Origin: Desulfuromonadales bacterium
Lineage (GTDB): Bacteria; Desulfobacterota; Desulfuromonadia; Desulfuromonadales; BM103
Reading direction: 5' to 3'
DNA length: 32,239 bases
NCBI GenBank assembly: GCA_030145195.1
Contig: JAQYVY010000039.1
Coordinates: 1-32,239, forward strand
Within the stretch, counting starts at the first letter, position 1. Each line of letters begins with the position of its first letter. A program made the position numbers and the translations under genes. Below the pieces are notes generated by a model. The model searched no databases. It had not been told where the DNA came from and was given only the letters and a program-made list of their open reading frames with translations. Below are positions 16,814-25,051 of this stretch, one piece after another.

Positions 16814-18919
16814 TCAAGAACTGACCAACACCACAACCGACTGTTTCTTCACGCGGTAGGAGTGCGCGTCTCCCAGCGGCACTTCCTGACCCGGAACCGA
16901 ACTCGCCTCTTGGGCCGACAGTGCGGTATCGACAAAGCGCCGCCACTGGTTGCCCTTGCCCGGTTGCGGCAGGGCAAAAGTCGCCGGGGTATCGGCGGCG
17001 CGGGCAATCAGGTAAATCTCAGCCTCATCAGCCAACCCCTGCAAGTGCATGCCGAGGGAATGGGAACGTTTTGACCAGTCGGGTTGGTTTAATCTGGTGC
17101 CGTGCCAGGTCAGGCACCGTTCGCCACTCTCTGCGCCTTCAAAATGCCTGGGCCGTAACAGCGGATGCCGTTGGCGAAAGGCGATCAGATTGCGAAAGAA
17201 GTTGAACAGGTCGCGATTGCTTTCCAGCTCGGACCAGTTTAGCCAGCCGAGTGAATTGTCCTGACACCAAGTGTTGTTGTTGCCCTTTTGGCTGCGCCCC
17301 ATTTCATCACCGGACAGCAGCATCGGCACACCATGGGCGAGAATTAGCAGGGCCGCCATATTCCGCACCTTTCGGGCACGTAGTTTGAGGATCGCGGGGT
17401 CGTCGGTCTCGCCCTCTACCCCGTAATTGGCACTGAAGTTGTTGTCGCAACCGTCGGCACTGAATTCACCATTGGCTTCGTTGTGTTTTTGTTCGTAACT
17501 AACCTGGTCGGCAAGGGTGAAACCGTCATGACTGGTGACGAAGTTGATACTGTGATAGGGCGCCCGGCCATCGTCCTGGTACAGATCGGAACTCCCGGCC
17601 AAGCGGGTGGCGAGCACCGGCACCAGGCCGTTATCTCCGCGGACAAAGCAGCGAATATCGTCGCGAAACTTGCCATTCCATTCTGCCCAACGGCCAAAAT
17701 TGGGGAACGTCCCTACCTGATAAAGGCCTGCGGCATCCCAGGCCTCGGCAATCAGCTTGGTTCCTGCCAGCACCGGGTTCCCCGCTATCCGTTCAAGCAG
17801 CGGTGGATTGGCCAGGACTTCACCTTTAGAACCGCGACCAAGAATCGAAGCAAGATCAAAGCGGAAACCGTCCACATGCATCTCGGTGACCCAGAAGCAC
17901 AAGGCATCGATAATCAGGTCGCGCACCACCGGGTGATTGCAGTTGACCGTGTTGCCGCAACCAGAATAGTTAGCATAAGCCCCGGTTTTTTCATCCAGAA
18001 TGTAATAGACACTGTTGTCAAGACCACGGAAGGAGAGGGTTCGCCCCTGTTCGTTGCCTTCCCCAGTGTGGTTGAAAACCATGTCGAGGATAACTTCAAT
18101 CCCGGCGGCATGCAGTGCCTTGACCATCTCTTTGAATTCGCGCACTTGGGCGCCAGCGGCAAGATTAACCGCGTAGGCGGCCTTGGGAGCGAAAAAACTG
18201 AGCGGATGATAACCCCAGAAGTTGTGCAGGGATTGGCCCGTCAGTGGGTTGGTGCGATAGTTGTCCGCCTCATCGAATTCGGTTACCGGCAGCAGTTCTA
18301 CCGCCGTGATCCCAAGCTCCATAAGATAAGGGATTTTTTCAATGAGACCAAGGAAGGTCCCCGGATGAGCGACCTTTGCCGAGACGTCTTGGGTGAACCC
18401 ACGCACATGCATTTCATAGATCACCGTGTCCGCCAAATGCCGGTTCAGCGGGCGATCCATCCCCCAGTCGAAACGGTTATCAACCAGAAGACCGCGCCAG
18501 TTGCCCTGACGGGCGGCCTGGCGAGACGCGGTACGCCAGATCGAAGGCCCAGAAATTGCTTGGGCATAAGGATCAAGCAAAACCTGCTTGGCATCGAAAC
18601 GATGAACGGGTGATTTGTCGTCAGAGTCCCGTGCAGCGCAATAGCCGTACTCGAAGCCGGCAACCAGACCCTGTAGACAGAGGTGCCAGACGTCGCCGGT
18701 TCGGTTGATCTCCGGGTCGAGCGGAAAAACCATCAATGGTTCAAGGACGCCTGGTTGAAAAAGCACTAAGCTGAGAGCGGTTGCATGCCGTGAAAAAACC
18801 GCAAAATTAACTCCGCCTGCCAAATTGCTGACGCCAAAAGGTTGAGGATGACCGCGGAGTATGGCAAAGTCGGTTGTAACAGCATCCAACAGGCGGTTAT
18901 GATGATCGGGGTGTGGCAT
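16814..18919 (-). CDS. glgX: Glycogen debranching enzyme GlgX
   Basis: A 701-residue GH13 enzyme that hydrolyses alpha-1,6 branches of glycogen limit dextrin. An N-terminal CBM48-like domain (GVSNLAGGVNFAVFSRHATA region) precedes the catalytic barrel. The catalytic triad is visible: nucleophile D355 in DGFRFDLAS, acid/base E392 in LIAEAWDAAG, and transition-state stabiliser D465 in TSHDGFTL. The segment LLSGDEMGRSQKGNNNTWCQDN is the GlgX/TreX/isoamylase signature. It is slightly longer than E. coli GlgX (657). It stands apart from other glycogen genes in this window. Its start diverges from the DUF1653 gene across 91 bases. Confidence 0.96.
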   Translation of the reverse strand: MPHPDHHNRLLDAVTTDFAILRGHPQPFGVSNLAGGVNFAVFSRHATALSLVLFQPGVLEPLMVFPLDPEINRTGDVWHLCLQGLVAGFEYGYCAARDSDDKSPVHRFDAKQVLLDPYAQAISGPSIWRTASRQAARQGNWRGLLVDNRFDWGMDRPLNRHLADTVIYEMHVRGFTQDVSAKVAHPGTFLGLIEKIPYLMELGITAVELLPVTEFDEADNYRTNPLTGQSLHNFWGYHPLSFFAPKAAYAVNLAAGAQVREFKEMVKALHAAGIEVILDMVFNHTGEGNEQGRTLSFRGLDNSVYYILDEKTGAYANYSGCGNTVNCNHPVVRDLIIDALCFWVTEMHVDGFRFDLASILGRGSKGEVLANPPLLERIAGNPVLAGTKLIAEAWDAAGLYQVGTFPNFGRWAEWNGKFRDDIRCFVRGDNGLVPVLATRLAGSSDLYQDDGRAPYHSINFVTSHDGFTLADQVSYEQKHNEANGEFSADGCDNNFSANYGVEGETDDPAILKLRARKVRNMAALLILAHGVPMLLSGDEMGRSQKGNNNTWCQDNSLGWLNWSELESNRDLFNFFRNLIAFRQRHPLLRPRHFEGAESGERCLTWHGTRLNQPDWSKRSHSLGMHLQGLADEAEIYLIARAADTPATFALPQPGKGNQWRRFVDTALSAQEASSVPGQEVPLGDAHSYRVKKQSVVVLVSS

Positions 18920-19010
18920 GGTACACTTTCCCAGTTAAAGTGACAGATTCAGTCTCAGGATCAAGTTTAACAGACTCTGTGCTTTAGCAACAGATGGATC
19001 AGGAGAGAGC

Positions 19011-19235
19011 ATGCAATCAATGGTTCAACCGGGGCGCTACCGGCACTACAAGGGCAACCTCTACGAGGTCATCGACATTGCACGCCATAGTGAAACCGAG
19101 GAGCAACTAGTGGTTTATCGCTGCCTTTACGGTGATCATTCTCTCTGGGTTCGGCCAGTAGCAATGTTTGTTGAAAGGGTCGTTGTCGATGGCAATATAA
19201 TGCCACGATTTGCGCGCTGTTTAGAATCTGATTAA
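19011..19235 (+). CDS. DUF1653 family small protein
   Basis: A 74-residue protein matching the DUF1653 consensus: a G-x-Y-x-H-Y-K-G-x-x-Y-E-V start, ARHSETEEQLVVYR in the middle and WVRPVAMFVERV near the end. The function is unknown; it is a small cytoplasmic all-beta protein widespread in proteobacteria. AGGAGAG precedes the ATG at good spacing. It lies 15 bases before the unrecognised 252-residue gene, so the two probably form an operon. Confidence 0.9.
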   Translation: MQSMVQPGRYRHYKGNLYEVIDIARHSETEEQLVVYRCLYGDHSLWVRPVAMFVERVVVDGNIMPRFARCLESD

Positions 19236-19250
19236 TTTTGGGAGAGGCAA

Positions 19251-20009
19251 ATGCATATTATTGCTGTCCACCAGATGCAAGGAGAAGAGAGCTTTTTAGC
19301 CAAAGAGTTGGCAACTGCTCTCGGCATCACCCCCTACGAGGCCAAGCCGCGAGTCAGCGTTCCCGGTGGCGGTCCGGCGGTGGTTGCCCGCTTTGCCGCA
19401 GTTGAAGCCGCCGAAGCTTGCGCGGCGCAATTACGCGCTGCCGGCTTCTCCGTAATCGTTTTGGACGCAGCAACAGAAGCTCAGGGGCAGGCGCCGCTAA
19501 TCGTTCATCGGCTTTTTTTGGGCGAACACGCGTTGGAGGTTTTTGACCATCAGGGGCAAACGCTGGCCCTTCCTTACCAAACCGTTACCCTGTTGCTGAG
19601 TGGTATTGGCATCAGCAGCACCACCAGGATTGAAACCAAGAAGGAACGCAAGTTCAGCCTGGGCCGAACGGTTGCTACCGGGGGGCTGGTCATGAGTAAA
19701 AAGAAACAGGTTGTTACAGAGCACTCAGAGGAAGACCGCCAGCCTTTTTGTCAACTTTTTGCATCCGATTGCCCGCCTCTGCTTTTACGACAGGCGAGTA
19801 TGGATTTCCAAACCTTTGACTCTGAAATCAAACCGACTCGGGAAGCAAATTTCTCATGGCTGTGTGCTGAATTGCGGCGGCGTTGCCCTTCTGCCCGCTG
19901 GGATGCACGGCTACAAACTCGCGCCGGTCAGACCCAACTGCTTGGTCCCGGCCTGGCGCCGGAGCAACATCTCGACTTGGCAATTCGCTTGATTGCGCTC
20001 ACTGGTTGA
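19251..20009 (+). CDS. Uncharacterised protein
   Basis: A 252-residue protein that I do not recognise. No signal peptide or strong membrane helix is present. The N-terminal 80 residues alternate strand and helix (MHIIAVHQMQGEESFLAKEL; PAVVARFAAVEAAEACAAQLRAAGFSVIVLD). This looks like a small ferredoxin-like alpha/beta domain dealing with a score or residue pair rather than an enzyme. Residues 125-160 are basic and contain KSKKKQ-type stretches. The C-terminus (180-250) is a separate helical domain. GGGAGAGGC lies just before the ATG. It is co-oriented with and close to the DUF1653 gene, which does not reveal a role. It may be restricted to close relatives. Confidence 0.65.
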   Translation: MHIIAVHQMQGEESFLAKELATALGITPYEAKPRVSVPGGGPAVVARFAAVEAAEACAAQLRAAGFSVIVLDAATEAQGQAPLIVHRLFLGEHALEVFDHQGQTLALPYQTVTLLLSGIGISSTTRIETKKERKFSLGRTVATGGLVMSKKKQVVTEHSEEDRQPFCQLFASDCPPLLLRQASMDFQTFDSEIKPTREANFSWLCAELRRRCPSARWDARLQTRAGQTQLLGPGLAPEQHLDLAIRLIALTG

Positions 20010-20102
20010 GACAGCAGCTACCAGATCAACCCTCATTAGCGCGACCAGCTTATTTTCGGCCAGGGTCTCTGCCCCCCGCCCATCGGGAGAAAAGAATAAG
20101 CA

Positions 20103-20804
20103 CTAATGGTAGTGGATCTTTTTAATTCCTGCCAACTGTTTGATTGCTTTCGTCAGTTCACGACCAACGCTTTTTTGCTGTTGGGTAATCACCACTTGAT
20201 AGATGAGTTCGTCTTCTATCAGATCGACAGTGGAGCTGATATTGGCAATATGCAGTTTTCGCTGCGCAAAAAGTTCTTCCAGCTCATCAAAGAGAGCCTC
20301 TCGGTTTTGTGCTGTCACCGCGATGGTTAAATAGTGGTCTTTTTTGATAAGAGGATCGAGCTTTTTCAGAAAGATCAGGCAGCTCAGCACCAGAATGGTC
20401 GCGAGCACACCCAAGCTGTAAAAGCCCATACCAAAGGCCATCCCCAGCCCAGCAACCGTCCAAAGACTGGCTGCGGTGGTCAAGCCTCTTACCGACGCTC
20501 CTTCCTTGAGGATAACGCCCGCACCGATAAAACCGATTCCGGTCACAATCTGCGCCGCAACCCGGGAAGGATCCAATCGCAAAGTACTCTCGGCACCAAA
20601 GCGGCCGTATTTAAGGTAAAAAGCCTCCGAGACAATCATCATGACGCAGGACCCCACCGCAACCAGCAGGTTGGTGCGTAAACCCGCCGGGCGGCCATGT
20701 TTTTCACGCTCCAGACCGACCAACCCGCCGGCCAGGGCTGCCAACAACAGCTTGACGATAAGATCCAGCTCACTGGCACCTGAAAACGCCTGATCAAAAG
20801 ACAT
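20103..20804 (-). CDS. MgtC/SapB family membrane protein
   Basis: A 233-residue protein. The N-terminal part has four or five membrane helices with the family motifs GLEREKHGRPAGLRTNLLV and GIGFIGAGVI, plus RGLTTAASLW. The C-terminal 80 residues form a soluble ACT-like domain, as in full-length MgtC. Members are linked to Mg2+ limitation and to modulation of F-type ATP synthase in Salmonella. The presence of an ATPase operon nearby is noted but not evidence of a link. I chose the ATG at 20804, five bases after GGAG; a GTG two codons upstream sits directly on that site. Confidence 0.9.
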   Translation of the reverse strand: MSFDQAFSGASELDLIVKLLLAALAGGLVGLEREKHGRPAGLRTNLLVAVGSCVMMIVSEAFYLKYGRFGAESTLRLDPSRVAAQIVTGIGFIGAGVILKEGASVRGLTTAASLWTVAGLGMAFGMGFYSLGVLATILVLSCLIFLKKLDPLIKKDHYLTIAVTAQNREALFDELEELFAQRKLHIANISSTVDLIEDELIYQVVITQQQKSVGRELTKAIKQLAGIKKIHYH

Positions 20805-21011
20805 AATCACTCCACAAAGAAAACCGATAGAAAATCAACTCTTCGTCCAATTATACACGACTGGATTACGGCAACCAGCTTTGCTGTTCGTTTAGAATTG
20901 TTTATTCCATCAGGAGCCTGCCGAATCTGACAGGCGGGCCTGAACAGAGTGGCGAGTCGAGACTTAAGACAACCGAAGAACAGGTGGCAAGGCTCTTTGA
21001 CTTTGGAGGGT

Positions 21012-22541
21012 TTAGCTCTGGTGCGCAGGACGAAGCAGATCAAAGACCGTTTTGACCGGGTTGAATGTTTCTGCCGGAATTTCAACAAAAAGGGTGTGCC
21101 AGCCTGCCATGCCGCCATTCCATAACCCCGGGCGCTCCAACACCCTGACGTCTTTGTCGTCCTGCCTCTTGGTCGTGATGATCACAGCCTCATCATCGAC
21201 GAACCGCGTCAGGTCGTAAGGTCTGCCACGCCAGTCGCTGACCCCACAGACCATGTCAACAGGGTTGAAATGGGTTGAGTGCGCCAGGATGTCAGCTTGC
21301 CCGGAGTTGTCCTTGTCAATCTGGGCTCCTTCCACGATCTGTTTGGTGATCCGACCCCGGGCATCGCGCACCCAGAATGGACCACCTCCCGGTTCGCCAC
21401 TATTTGGCACCATGCCGCAAACTCTCAAGGGGCGATCAAGCTGGTCAAGCAGAGTTTTGCTGTCATCATTCAAGGAGACCGCCGCTTGCACTCGATCGAT
21501 CAGAAAACTAATCACCAGTTCACGAACTAACGGGTCGTCAGGCTGCTCGTGCAGCGCCTTAAGCAGGGCGTGTTGTTCCTCTTGCACGGAAAGGAGATAA
21601 CCGACGAGTAATTTGGTCCAAACCAGGTTGGCTTCCTTGTGCCGGTCGGGGACAACATTATCAATATTTCGTACCAAAATGATGTCGCCAGCCAGATCAT
21701 TCAGGTTTTCAATCAGGGCACCGTGGCCGCTGGGACGAAACACCAGCGTGCCATCAACATCGCGTAGCAGTTGTCCGCCTTCGTCCAGGACCAGTGTATC
21801 GGTCGAGGCTTTTTGCATCGAGTAGGTGACATCGAAACGACAACCATAGGCCATTTCAAGGGTGTCTCTCCACGCCGAATATTGTGCCTTGAAGAGAACG
21901 AGGTGCTCTTCAGAGACAGTAAAGTGAAGGGCCACAACCCCGTCCAGACCATTCAGCAGCGCGGCTTCGGCCAGGTGCTCAACAAAGGGTGTTCGAGCAC
22001 CATCAACAGCGGCATGAAAAGCGAGCAAACCCTTGGGCAAACGAGCGTAACAAAGGCCAGCAGGTTCCAACAGATAGCGAAGAATCAGTGCCAGATCGCG
22101 TTTGGCAATAGCCTGCGGTAGATCGTATCCATCTTCAGCCATGGCGTTTTTCAGGTCGGGATAAAACGCGAAAGATGTCAACTGCTCAAGAAATTTTCGC
22201 AGTTTAAACTCTGCCGGATCAGCCCCAGGGTCGGGCTGACCAGTGCGGCAGGACTCCAGAACTGAGCTGTTGACCTGGAGGGGACCGAACATCCGCGAGG
22301 CGGCCCCTGACGCGGGAACAAAACGCCCCAGGCGTCCAGCGGCAACGGCAGAGGCAAAAACTTTATTCAGGTAACTGTGAGCTTCGGGTTGTATCTGTAC
22401 GATGCCGTCATTAAGAGAGCAGGATCTCACCAATTTGACATCAACCTGCCCGGTCTTTAGCCAGCCGACCTGGCGCGCAGCTTTTGATGGTTCAATGTTG
22501 CGAGCTTTCAGTTGCTTTAGATCATCAGCAGAAAAATTCAT
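21012..22541 (-). CDS. DUF4301 family protein
   Basis: A 509-residue cytoplasmic protein with the DUF4301 signature FVPASGAASRMF at residues 74-85, a Gly/Ser/Arg motif that resembles the phosphate-binding loop of nucleotidyltransferase-like sugar-nucleotide enzymes. Later segments FRPSGHGALIENLNDL and RNIDNV...DRHKEANLVWTKLLVGYL also fit the family. The reaction is uncharacterised. The ATG has no strong Shine-Dalgarno site. It is 63 bases downstream of the universal stress protein gene on the same strand. Between it and MgtC (20805-21011) lie about 207 bases with no supported gene. Confidence 0.82.
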   Translation of the reverse strand: MNFSADDLKQLKARNIEPSKAARQVGWLKTGQVDVKLVRSCSLNDGIVQIQPEAHSYLNKVFASAVAAGRLGRFVPASGAASRMFGPLQVNSSVLESCRTGQPDPGADPAEFKLRKFLEQLTSFAFYPDLKNAMAEDGYDLPQAIAKRDLALILRYLLEPAGLCYARLPKGLLAFHAAVDGARTPFVEHLAEAALLNGLDGVVALHFTVSEEHLVLFKAQYSAWRDTLEMAYGCRFDVTYSMQKASTDTLVLDEGGQLLRDVDGTLVFRPSGHGALIENLNDLAGDIILVRNIDNVVPDRHKEANLVWTKLLVGYLLSVQEEQHALLKALHEQPDDPLVRELVISFLIDRVQAAVSLNDDSKTLLDQLDRPLRVCGMVPNSGEPGGGPFWVRDARGRITKQIVEGAQIDKDNSGQADILAHSTHFNPVDMVCGVSDWRGRPYDLTRFVDDEAVIITTKRQDDKDVRVLERPGLWNGGMAGWHTLFVEIPAETFNPVKTVFDLLRPAHQS

Positions 22542-22604
22542 GTGTCGCTTTAAATCCTGTAGTCGTCGTTTGTTGTAGTTTCAGTTTTAATGGTGATCAA
22601 AATA

Positions 22605-23033
22605 TCAGAAAAGCAGGACCGGACAGATGACATTGTGCAAGACATAATTCGCCACCGAACCAAAGATCACGTCACGAATTTCCCCGGTACTTTCGCGACG
22701 GCCGATGATTGTCAACTGAAACTCTTCGTCGTTGGCGACCTTACAGATGGTTTGCCTGATCGTACCGTACTCCAGACGTGCACCAACATTGAAGCCCGCA
22801 GCTTCAAGTTGTTTCACCTTGTCATCAAGCACCAACTGTCCAGCCTTACCGGCGTTTTCGCGGATCATCTCCATCTGGAAATCGGGGATCATGCGATAAG
22901 TGAGTTTATCGACATCAACCACGTGCAGCACGGTAAGCTTGTTGGGAAAAGACTCTTTGAGATTGATGATCTTTTCGAGGGTACGGCCTGCTGTCGCTGA
23001 GCCATCGACCGGAATCAGAATTTTCATTTCCAT
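22605..23033 (-). CDS. Universal stress protein (UspA family)
   Basis: A 142-residue single-domain UspA protein: KILIPVDGSATAGRTLEKI at the N-terminus and IIGRRESTGEIRDVIFGSVANYVLHNVICPVLLF at the C-terminus. The family's ATP-binding motif G-x2-G-x9-G-(S/T) is partly altered: the second glycine is Glu (GRRE), though the terminal GSVA is kept, so ATP binding is uncertain. AGGAGG stands five bases before the ATG. It follows dctM by 43 bases on the same strand. Usp proteins are known partners of TRAP transporters (TeaD with TeaABC in Halomonas elongata), which makes a role in tuning this transporter plausible. Confidence 0.92.
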   Translation of the reverse strand: MEMKILIPVDGSATAGRTLEKIINLKESFPNKLTVLHVVDVDKLTYRMIPDFQMEMIRENAGKAGQLVLDDKVKQLEAAGFNVGARLEYGTIRQTICKVANDEEFQLTIIGRRESTGEIRDVIFGSVANYVLHNVICPVLLF

Positions 23034-23076
23034 AGCATCCTCCTAGAGCCAATTTTACGACAGGACGGGTTCCATG

Positions 23077-24369
23077 TCAGGGTGGCGGGTAGACCCAATT
23101 TGGCAGGAAGAGCACCAGATCGGGGCAGAATGTCAGAAGCATCAGGATGGCGATTTGGATAAGCAGAAACGGCAGAACCGCCTTGGAGACATAGAGCAGG
23201 TCGCGGTTGGCGACTGCCCCGGAGATATAGAGGCTGACTCCCAGAGGAGGTGTGCAGTAGCCGATTCCGAGATTGAGGGTCATGAGCAGGCCGAAATGCA
23301 TGGTGTCGATACCGAACTGGCTCAAGAGCGGCAAAAAAATCGGTGTCAGGATCAAGGTGGCGGAGATGATGTCCATGAACATGCCGATGATCAACAGCAT
23401 GATATTGACCGAGAGCAGAAAGACCCAGGGGGTTTGAATGTTTTCCACTACGGCGTTGGCAATCTGGCCTGGAATCTGTTCGAAGGTCAGATATTCACCG
23501 AAAACCGAGGCCCCGGCCACGATGACCAACAAGGTTGATGAGGTGATCGCCGAGGAGATCACGACCCCTTTGATATCGCGCAGTTTGAGATCGCGGTGGA
23601 TGCAGATTTCGACAATGAACGCATAAACGCAGGCGACCACAGCCGCTTCGTTGGCTGTGAAGTATCCGGAATAGATGCCGCCAAAAATCAGCACCGGCAG
23701 CAACAGAGCCCAGATGCTTTCACGCAGGGTTGCCATAACTTCGCGCACACTTGGACGCGGCATGGTCGGGGCATCCTGGCGTTTACAGAAAAAGTACGCA
23801 TAGAGTGACATGAAGAAGATGATCAGGGCTCCGGGTACAAAGCCGGTCAGAAAAAGCGCTTCAAGCGGGTCGTTGGTGACCATGGCGTAGAGGATCATCG
23901 AGATCGATGGCGGGATAATCACGCCAAGGATCGGTGCCGTGGTCATGATGCCGACCGAGAACTTTTCGTCATAATTGTTCTTGAGCAGAGCCGGGATCAT
24001 AAAGCCGCCGATGGCGACCACCGTGGCCACGGTAGAGCCGGAAATGGCGCCGAAAAATCCGCAGGCCAAAACCCCGGCCATGGCCAGCCCGCCGGGCAGG
24101 AAGCCGACCAGACAGTTGGCGGTTTTAATCAACTTGGCGACGATGCTGCCGGTGGTCATGATGTTGCCGCAGAGGACAAAGAAGAGCACCACGATCAGGG
24201 CAAACTTGTCCATGCTGCGATAAAGAACTTCGATCACAATCTGCGGATCAATCCCGGCAATCCAGACCAGACCGACCATGCCGGTGAAGAAGAGCGCCAT
24301 GAACACCGGAATGGTTGAGGCCAGACAGCCGATCAGCAGCGCCATGATGACGAGGGAATTGGTGTCCAT
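23077..24369 (-). CDS. dctM: TRAP transporter large permease DctM
   Basis: A 430-residue inner-membrane protein with about 11-12 helices, the ion-coupled channel of a tripartite ATP-independent periplasmic (TRAP) transporter. Typical stretches include GAISGSTVATVVAIGGFMIP and GVIIPPSISMILYAMVTNDP near residues 105-160, the conserved Gly/Ser/Pro regions of DctM, and LNLGIGYCTPPLGVSLY near the C-terminus. The length is as usual. It starts two bases after the dctQ stop. Confidence 0.96.
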   Translation of the reverse strand: MDTNSLVIMALLIGCLASTIPVFMALFFTGMVGLVWIAGIDPQIVIEVLYRSMDKFALIVVLFFVLCGNIMTTGSIVAKLIKTANCLVGFLPGGLAMAGVLACGFFGAISGSTVATVVAIGGFMIPALLKNNYDEKFSVGIMTTAPILGVIIPPSISMILYAMVTNDPLEALFLTGFVPGALIIFFMSLYAYFFCKRQDAPTMPRPSVREVMATLRESIWALLLPVLIFGGIYSGYFTANEAAVVACVYAFIVEICIHRDLKLRDIKGVVISSAITSSTLLVIVAGASVFGEYLTFEQIPGQIANAVVENIQTPWVFLLSVNIMLLIIGMFMDIISATLILTPIFLPLLSQFGIDTMHFGLLMTLNLGIGYCTPPLGVSLYISGAVANRDLLYVSKAVLPFLLIQIAILMLLTFCPDLVLFLPNWVYPPP

Positions 24370-24371
24370 GA

Positions 24372-24893
24372 TCAGGAGACCTCATCTTCGGTCGGGAGCT
24401 CACAGAGTTGGATGCCGAGCCAATCCTCGGCCATGATGATCAGGGTGCGAATAAACATCATGCCCCCCATGATCGGCAGGACGGCGTAAAAGTACCATTC
24501 CGGAATCTGCAGTGACGCGGTTTTGGCGTATTGGTCATGGTAGACCATTGTGGTCAGGCCGTAGCCGAGTTTAATCATGAAGCCGGAGAACACCAGCACC
24601 CCAATGTGACTGAACAGAGTCAAGGGCTTTTTCAAGAAGGGAAAGAGTTGCGGCAAGGCGTCAATACGGATCAGCGAGCGATTACGGATCGCTGCGATAC
24701 AGCCGACATAGGTGGTGAAAAAGATGGTTTTTCGTACCACCTCATCTGACCAGTAAAGGTTGACGTCATTGGTCATTTTGCGCAAGGCGACATTGGCAAT
24801 CGCCACCAGCAAGGCAACCATGACCGTGACAAAGAGGCTCCAGTCCTCGACAAAGGCGAAACCGCGATGAATGTAATAAATGAACTTTTTCAT
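24372..24893 (-). CDS. dctQ: TRAP transporter small permease DctQ
   Basis: A 173-residue membrane protein with four helices and the family's conserved middle: NLYWSDEVVRKTIFFTTYVGCIAAIRNRSLIRID. I chose the ATG of MKKFIYYIHRGFAFVEDW; a longer in-frame version would run back over the terminator upstream and is not supported. There is no recognisable Shine-Dalgarno site before this ATG, so translation may be weak or coupled. It supports DctM in binding the substrate-loaded solute-binding protein. Confidence 0.9.
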   Translation of the reverse strand: MKKFIYYIHRGFAFVEDWSLFVTVMVALLVAIANVALRKMTNDVNLYWSDEVVRKTIFFTTYVGCIAAIRNRSLIRIDALPQLFPFLKKPLTLFSHIGVLVFSGFMIKLGYGLTTMVYHDQYAKTASLQIPEWYFYAVLPIMGGMMFIRTLIIMAEDWLGIQLCELPTEDEVS

Positions 24894-24988
24894 AAAAGGC
24901 GAGTGGCGCGTAACGCTAATATTTATGGGGTTGAATCGAGAGGATGTCCAGATGACATCCATCATTTCGTTATGTGCCGCTGGACTGC

Positions 24989-25022
24989 AAAAAAACGATC
25001 GGGGAGAGTCATCTCCCCGATC
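24989..25022 (-). terminator. Intrinsic terminator between dctP and dctQ
   Basis: Read on the minus strand: an 11-base-pair perfect stem GATCGGGGAGA / TCTCCCCGATC with a four-base loop, followed at once by GTTTTTTT. This is a textbook Rho-independent terminator placed after dctP but before dctQM. A partial stop here would make far more binding protein than permease, as TRAP and ABC systems usually require. Confidence 0.85.
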
Positions 25023-25051
25023 GCTGATCATAACGGGTTTTATTCCAAGAA

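Noticed and set aside
17483-18613. A 376-residue open frame on the plus strand inside glgX
   Set aside because: It is fully antisense to a gene with an intact GH13 catalytic triad, and its protein shows no domain. It is a shadow frame of a GC-rich coding region.
18970-18980. A small palindrome ACAGACTCTGT between glgX and the DUF1653 gene
   Set aside because: A five-base half-site occurs often by chance, and no repeat or regulator supports it as an operator.
20807-21118. A 103-residue minus-strand frame between MgtC and the DUF4301 gene
   Set aside because: It overlaps the end of DUF4301 in another frame, has no recognisable domain, and its start position is not preceded by a good ribosome-binding site.
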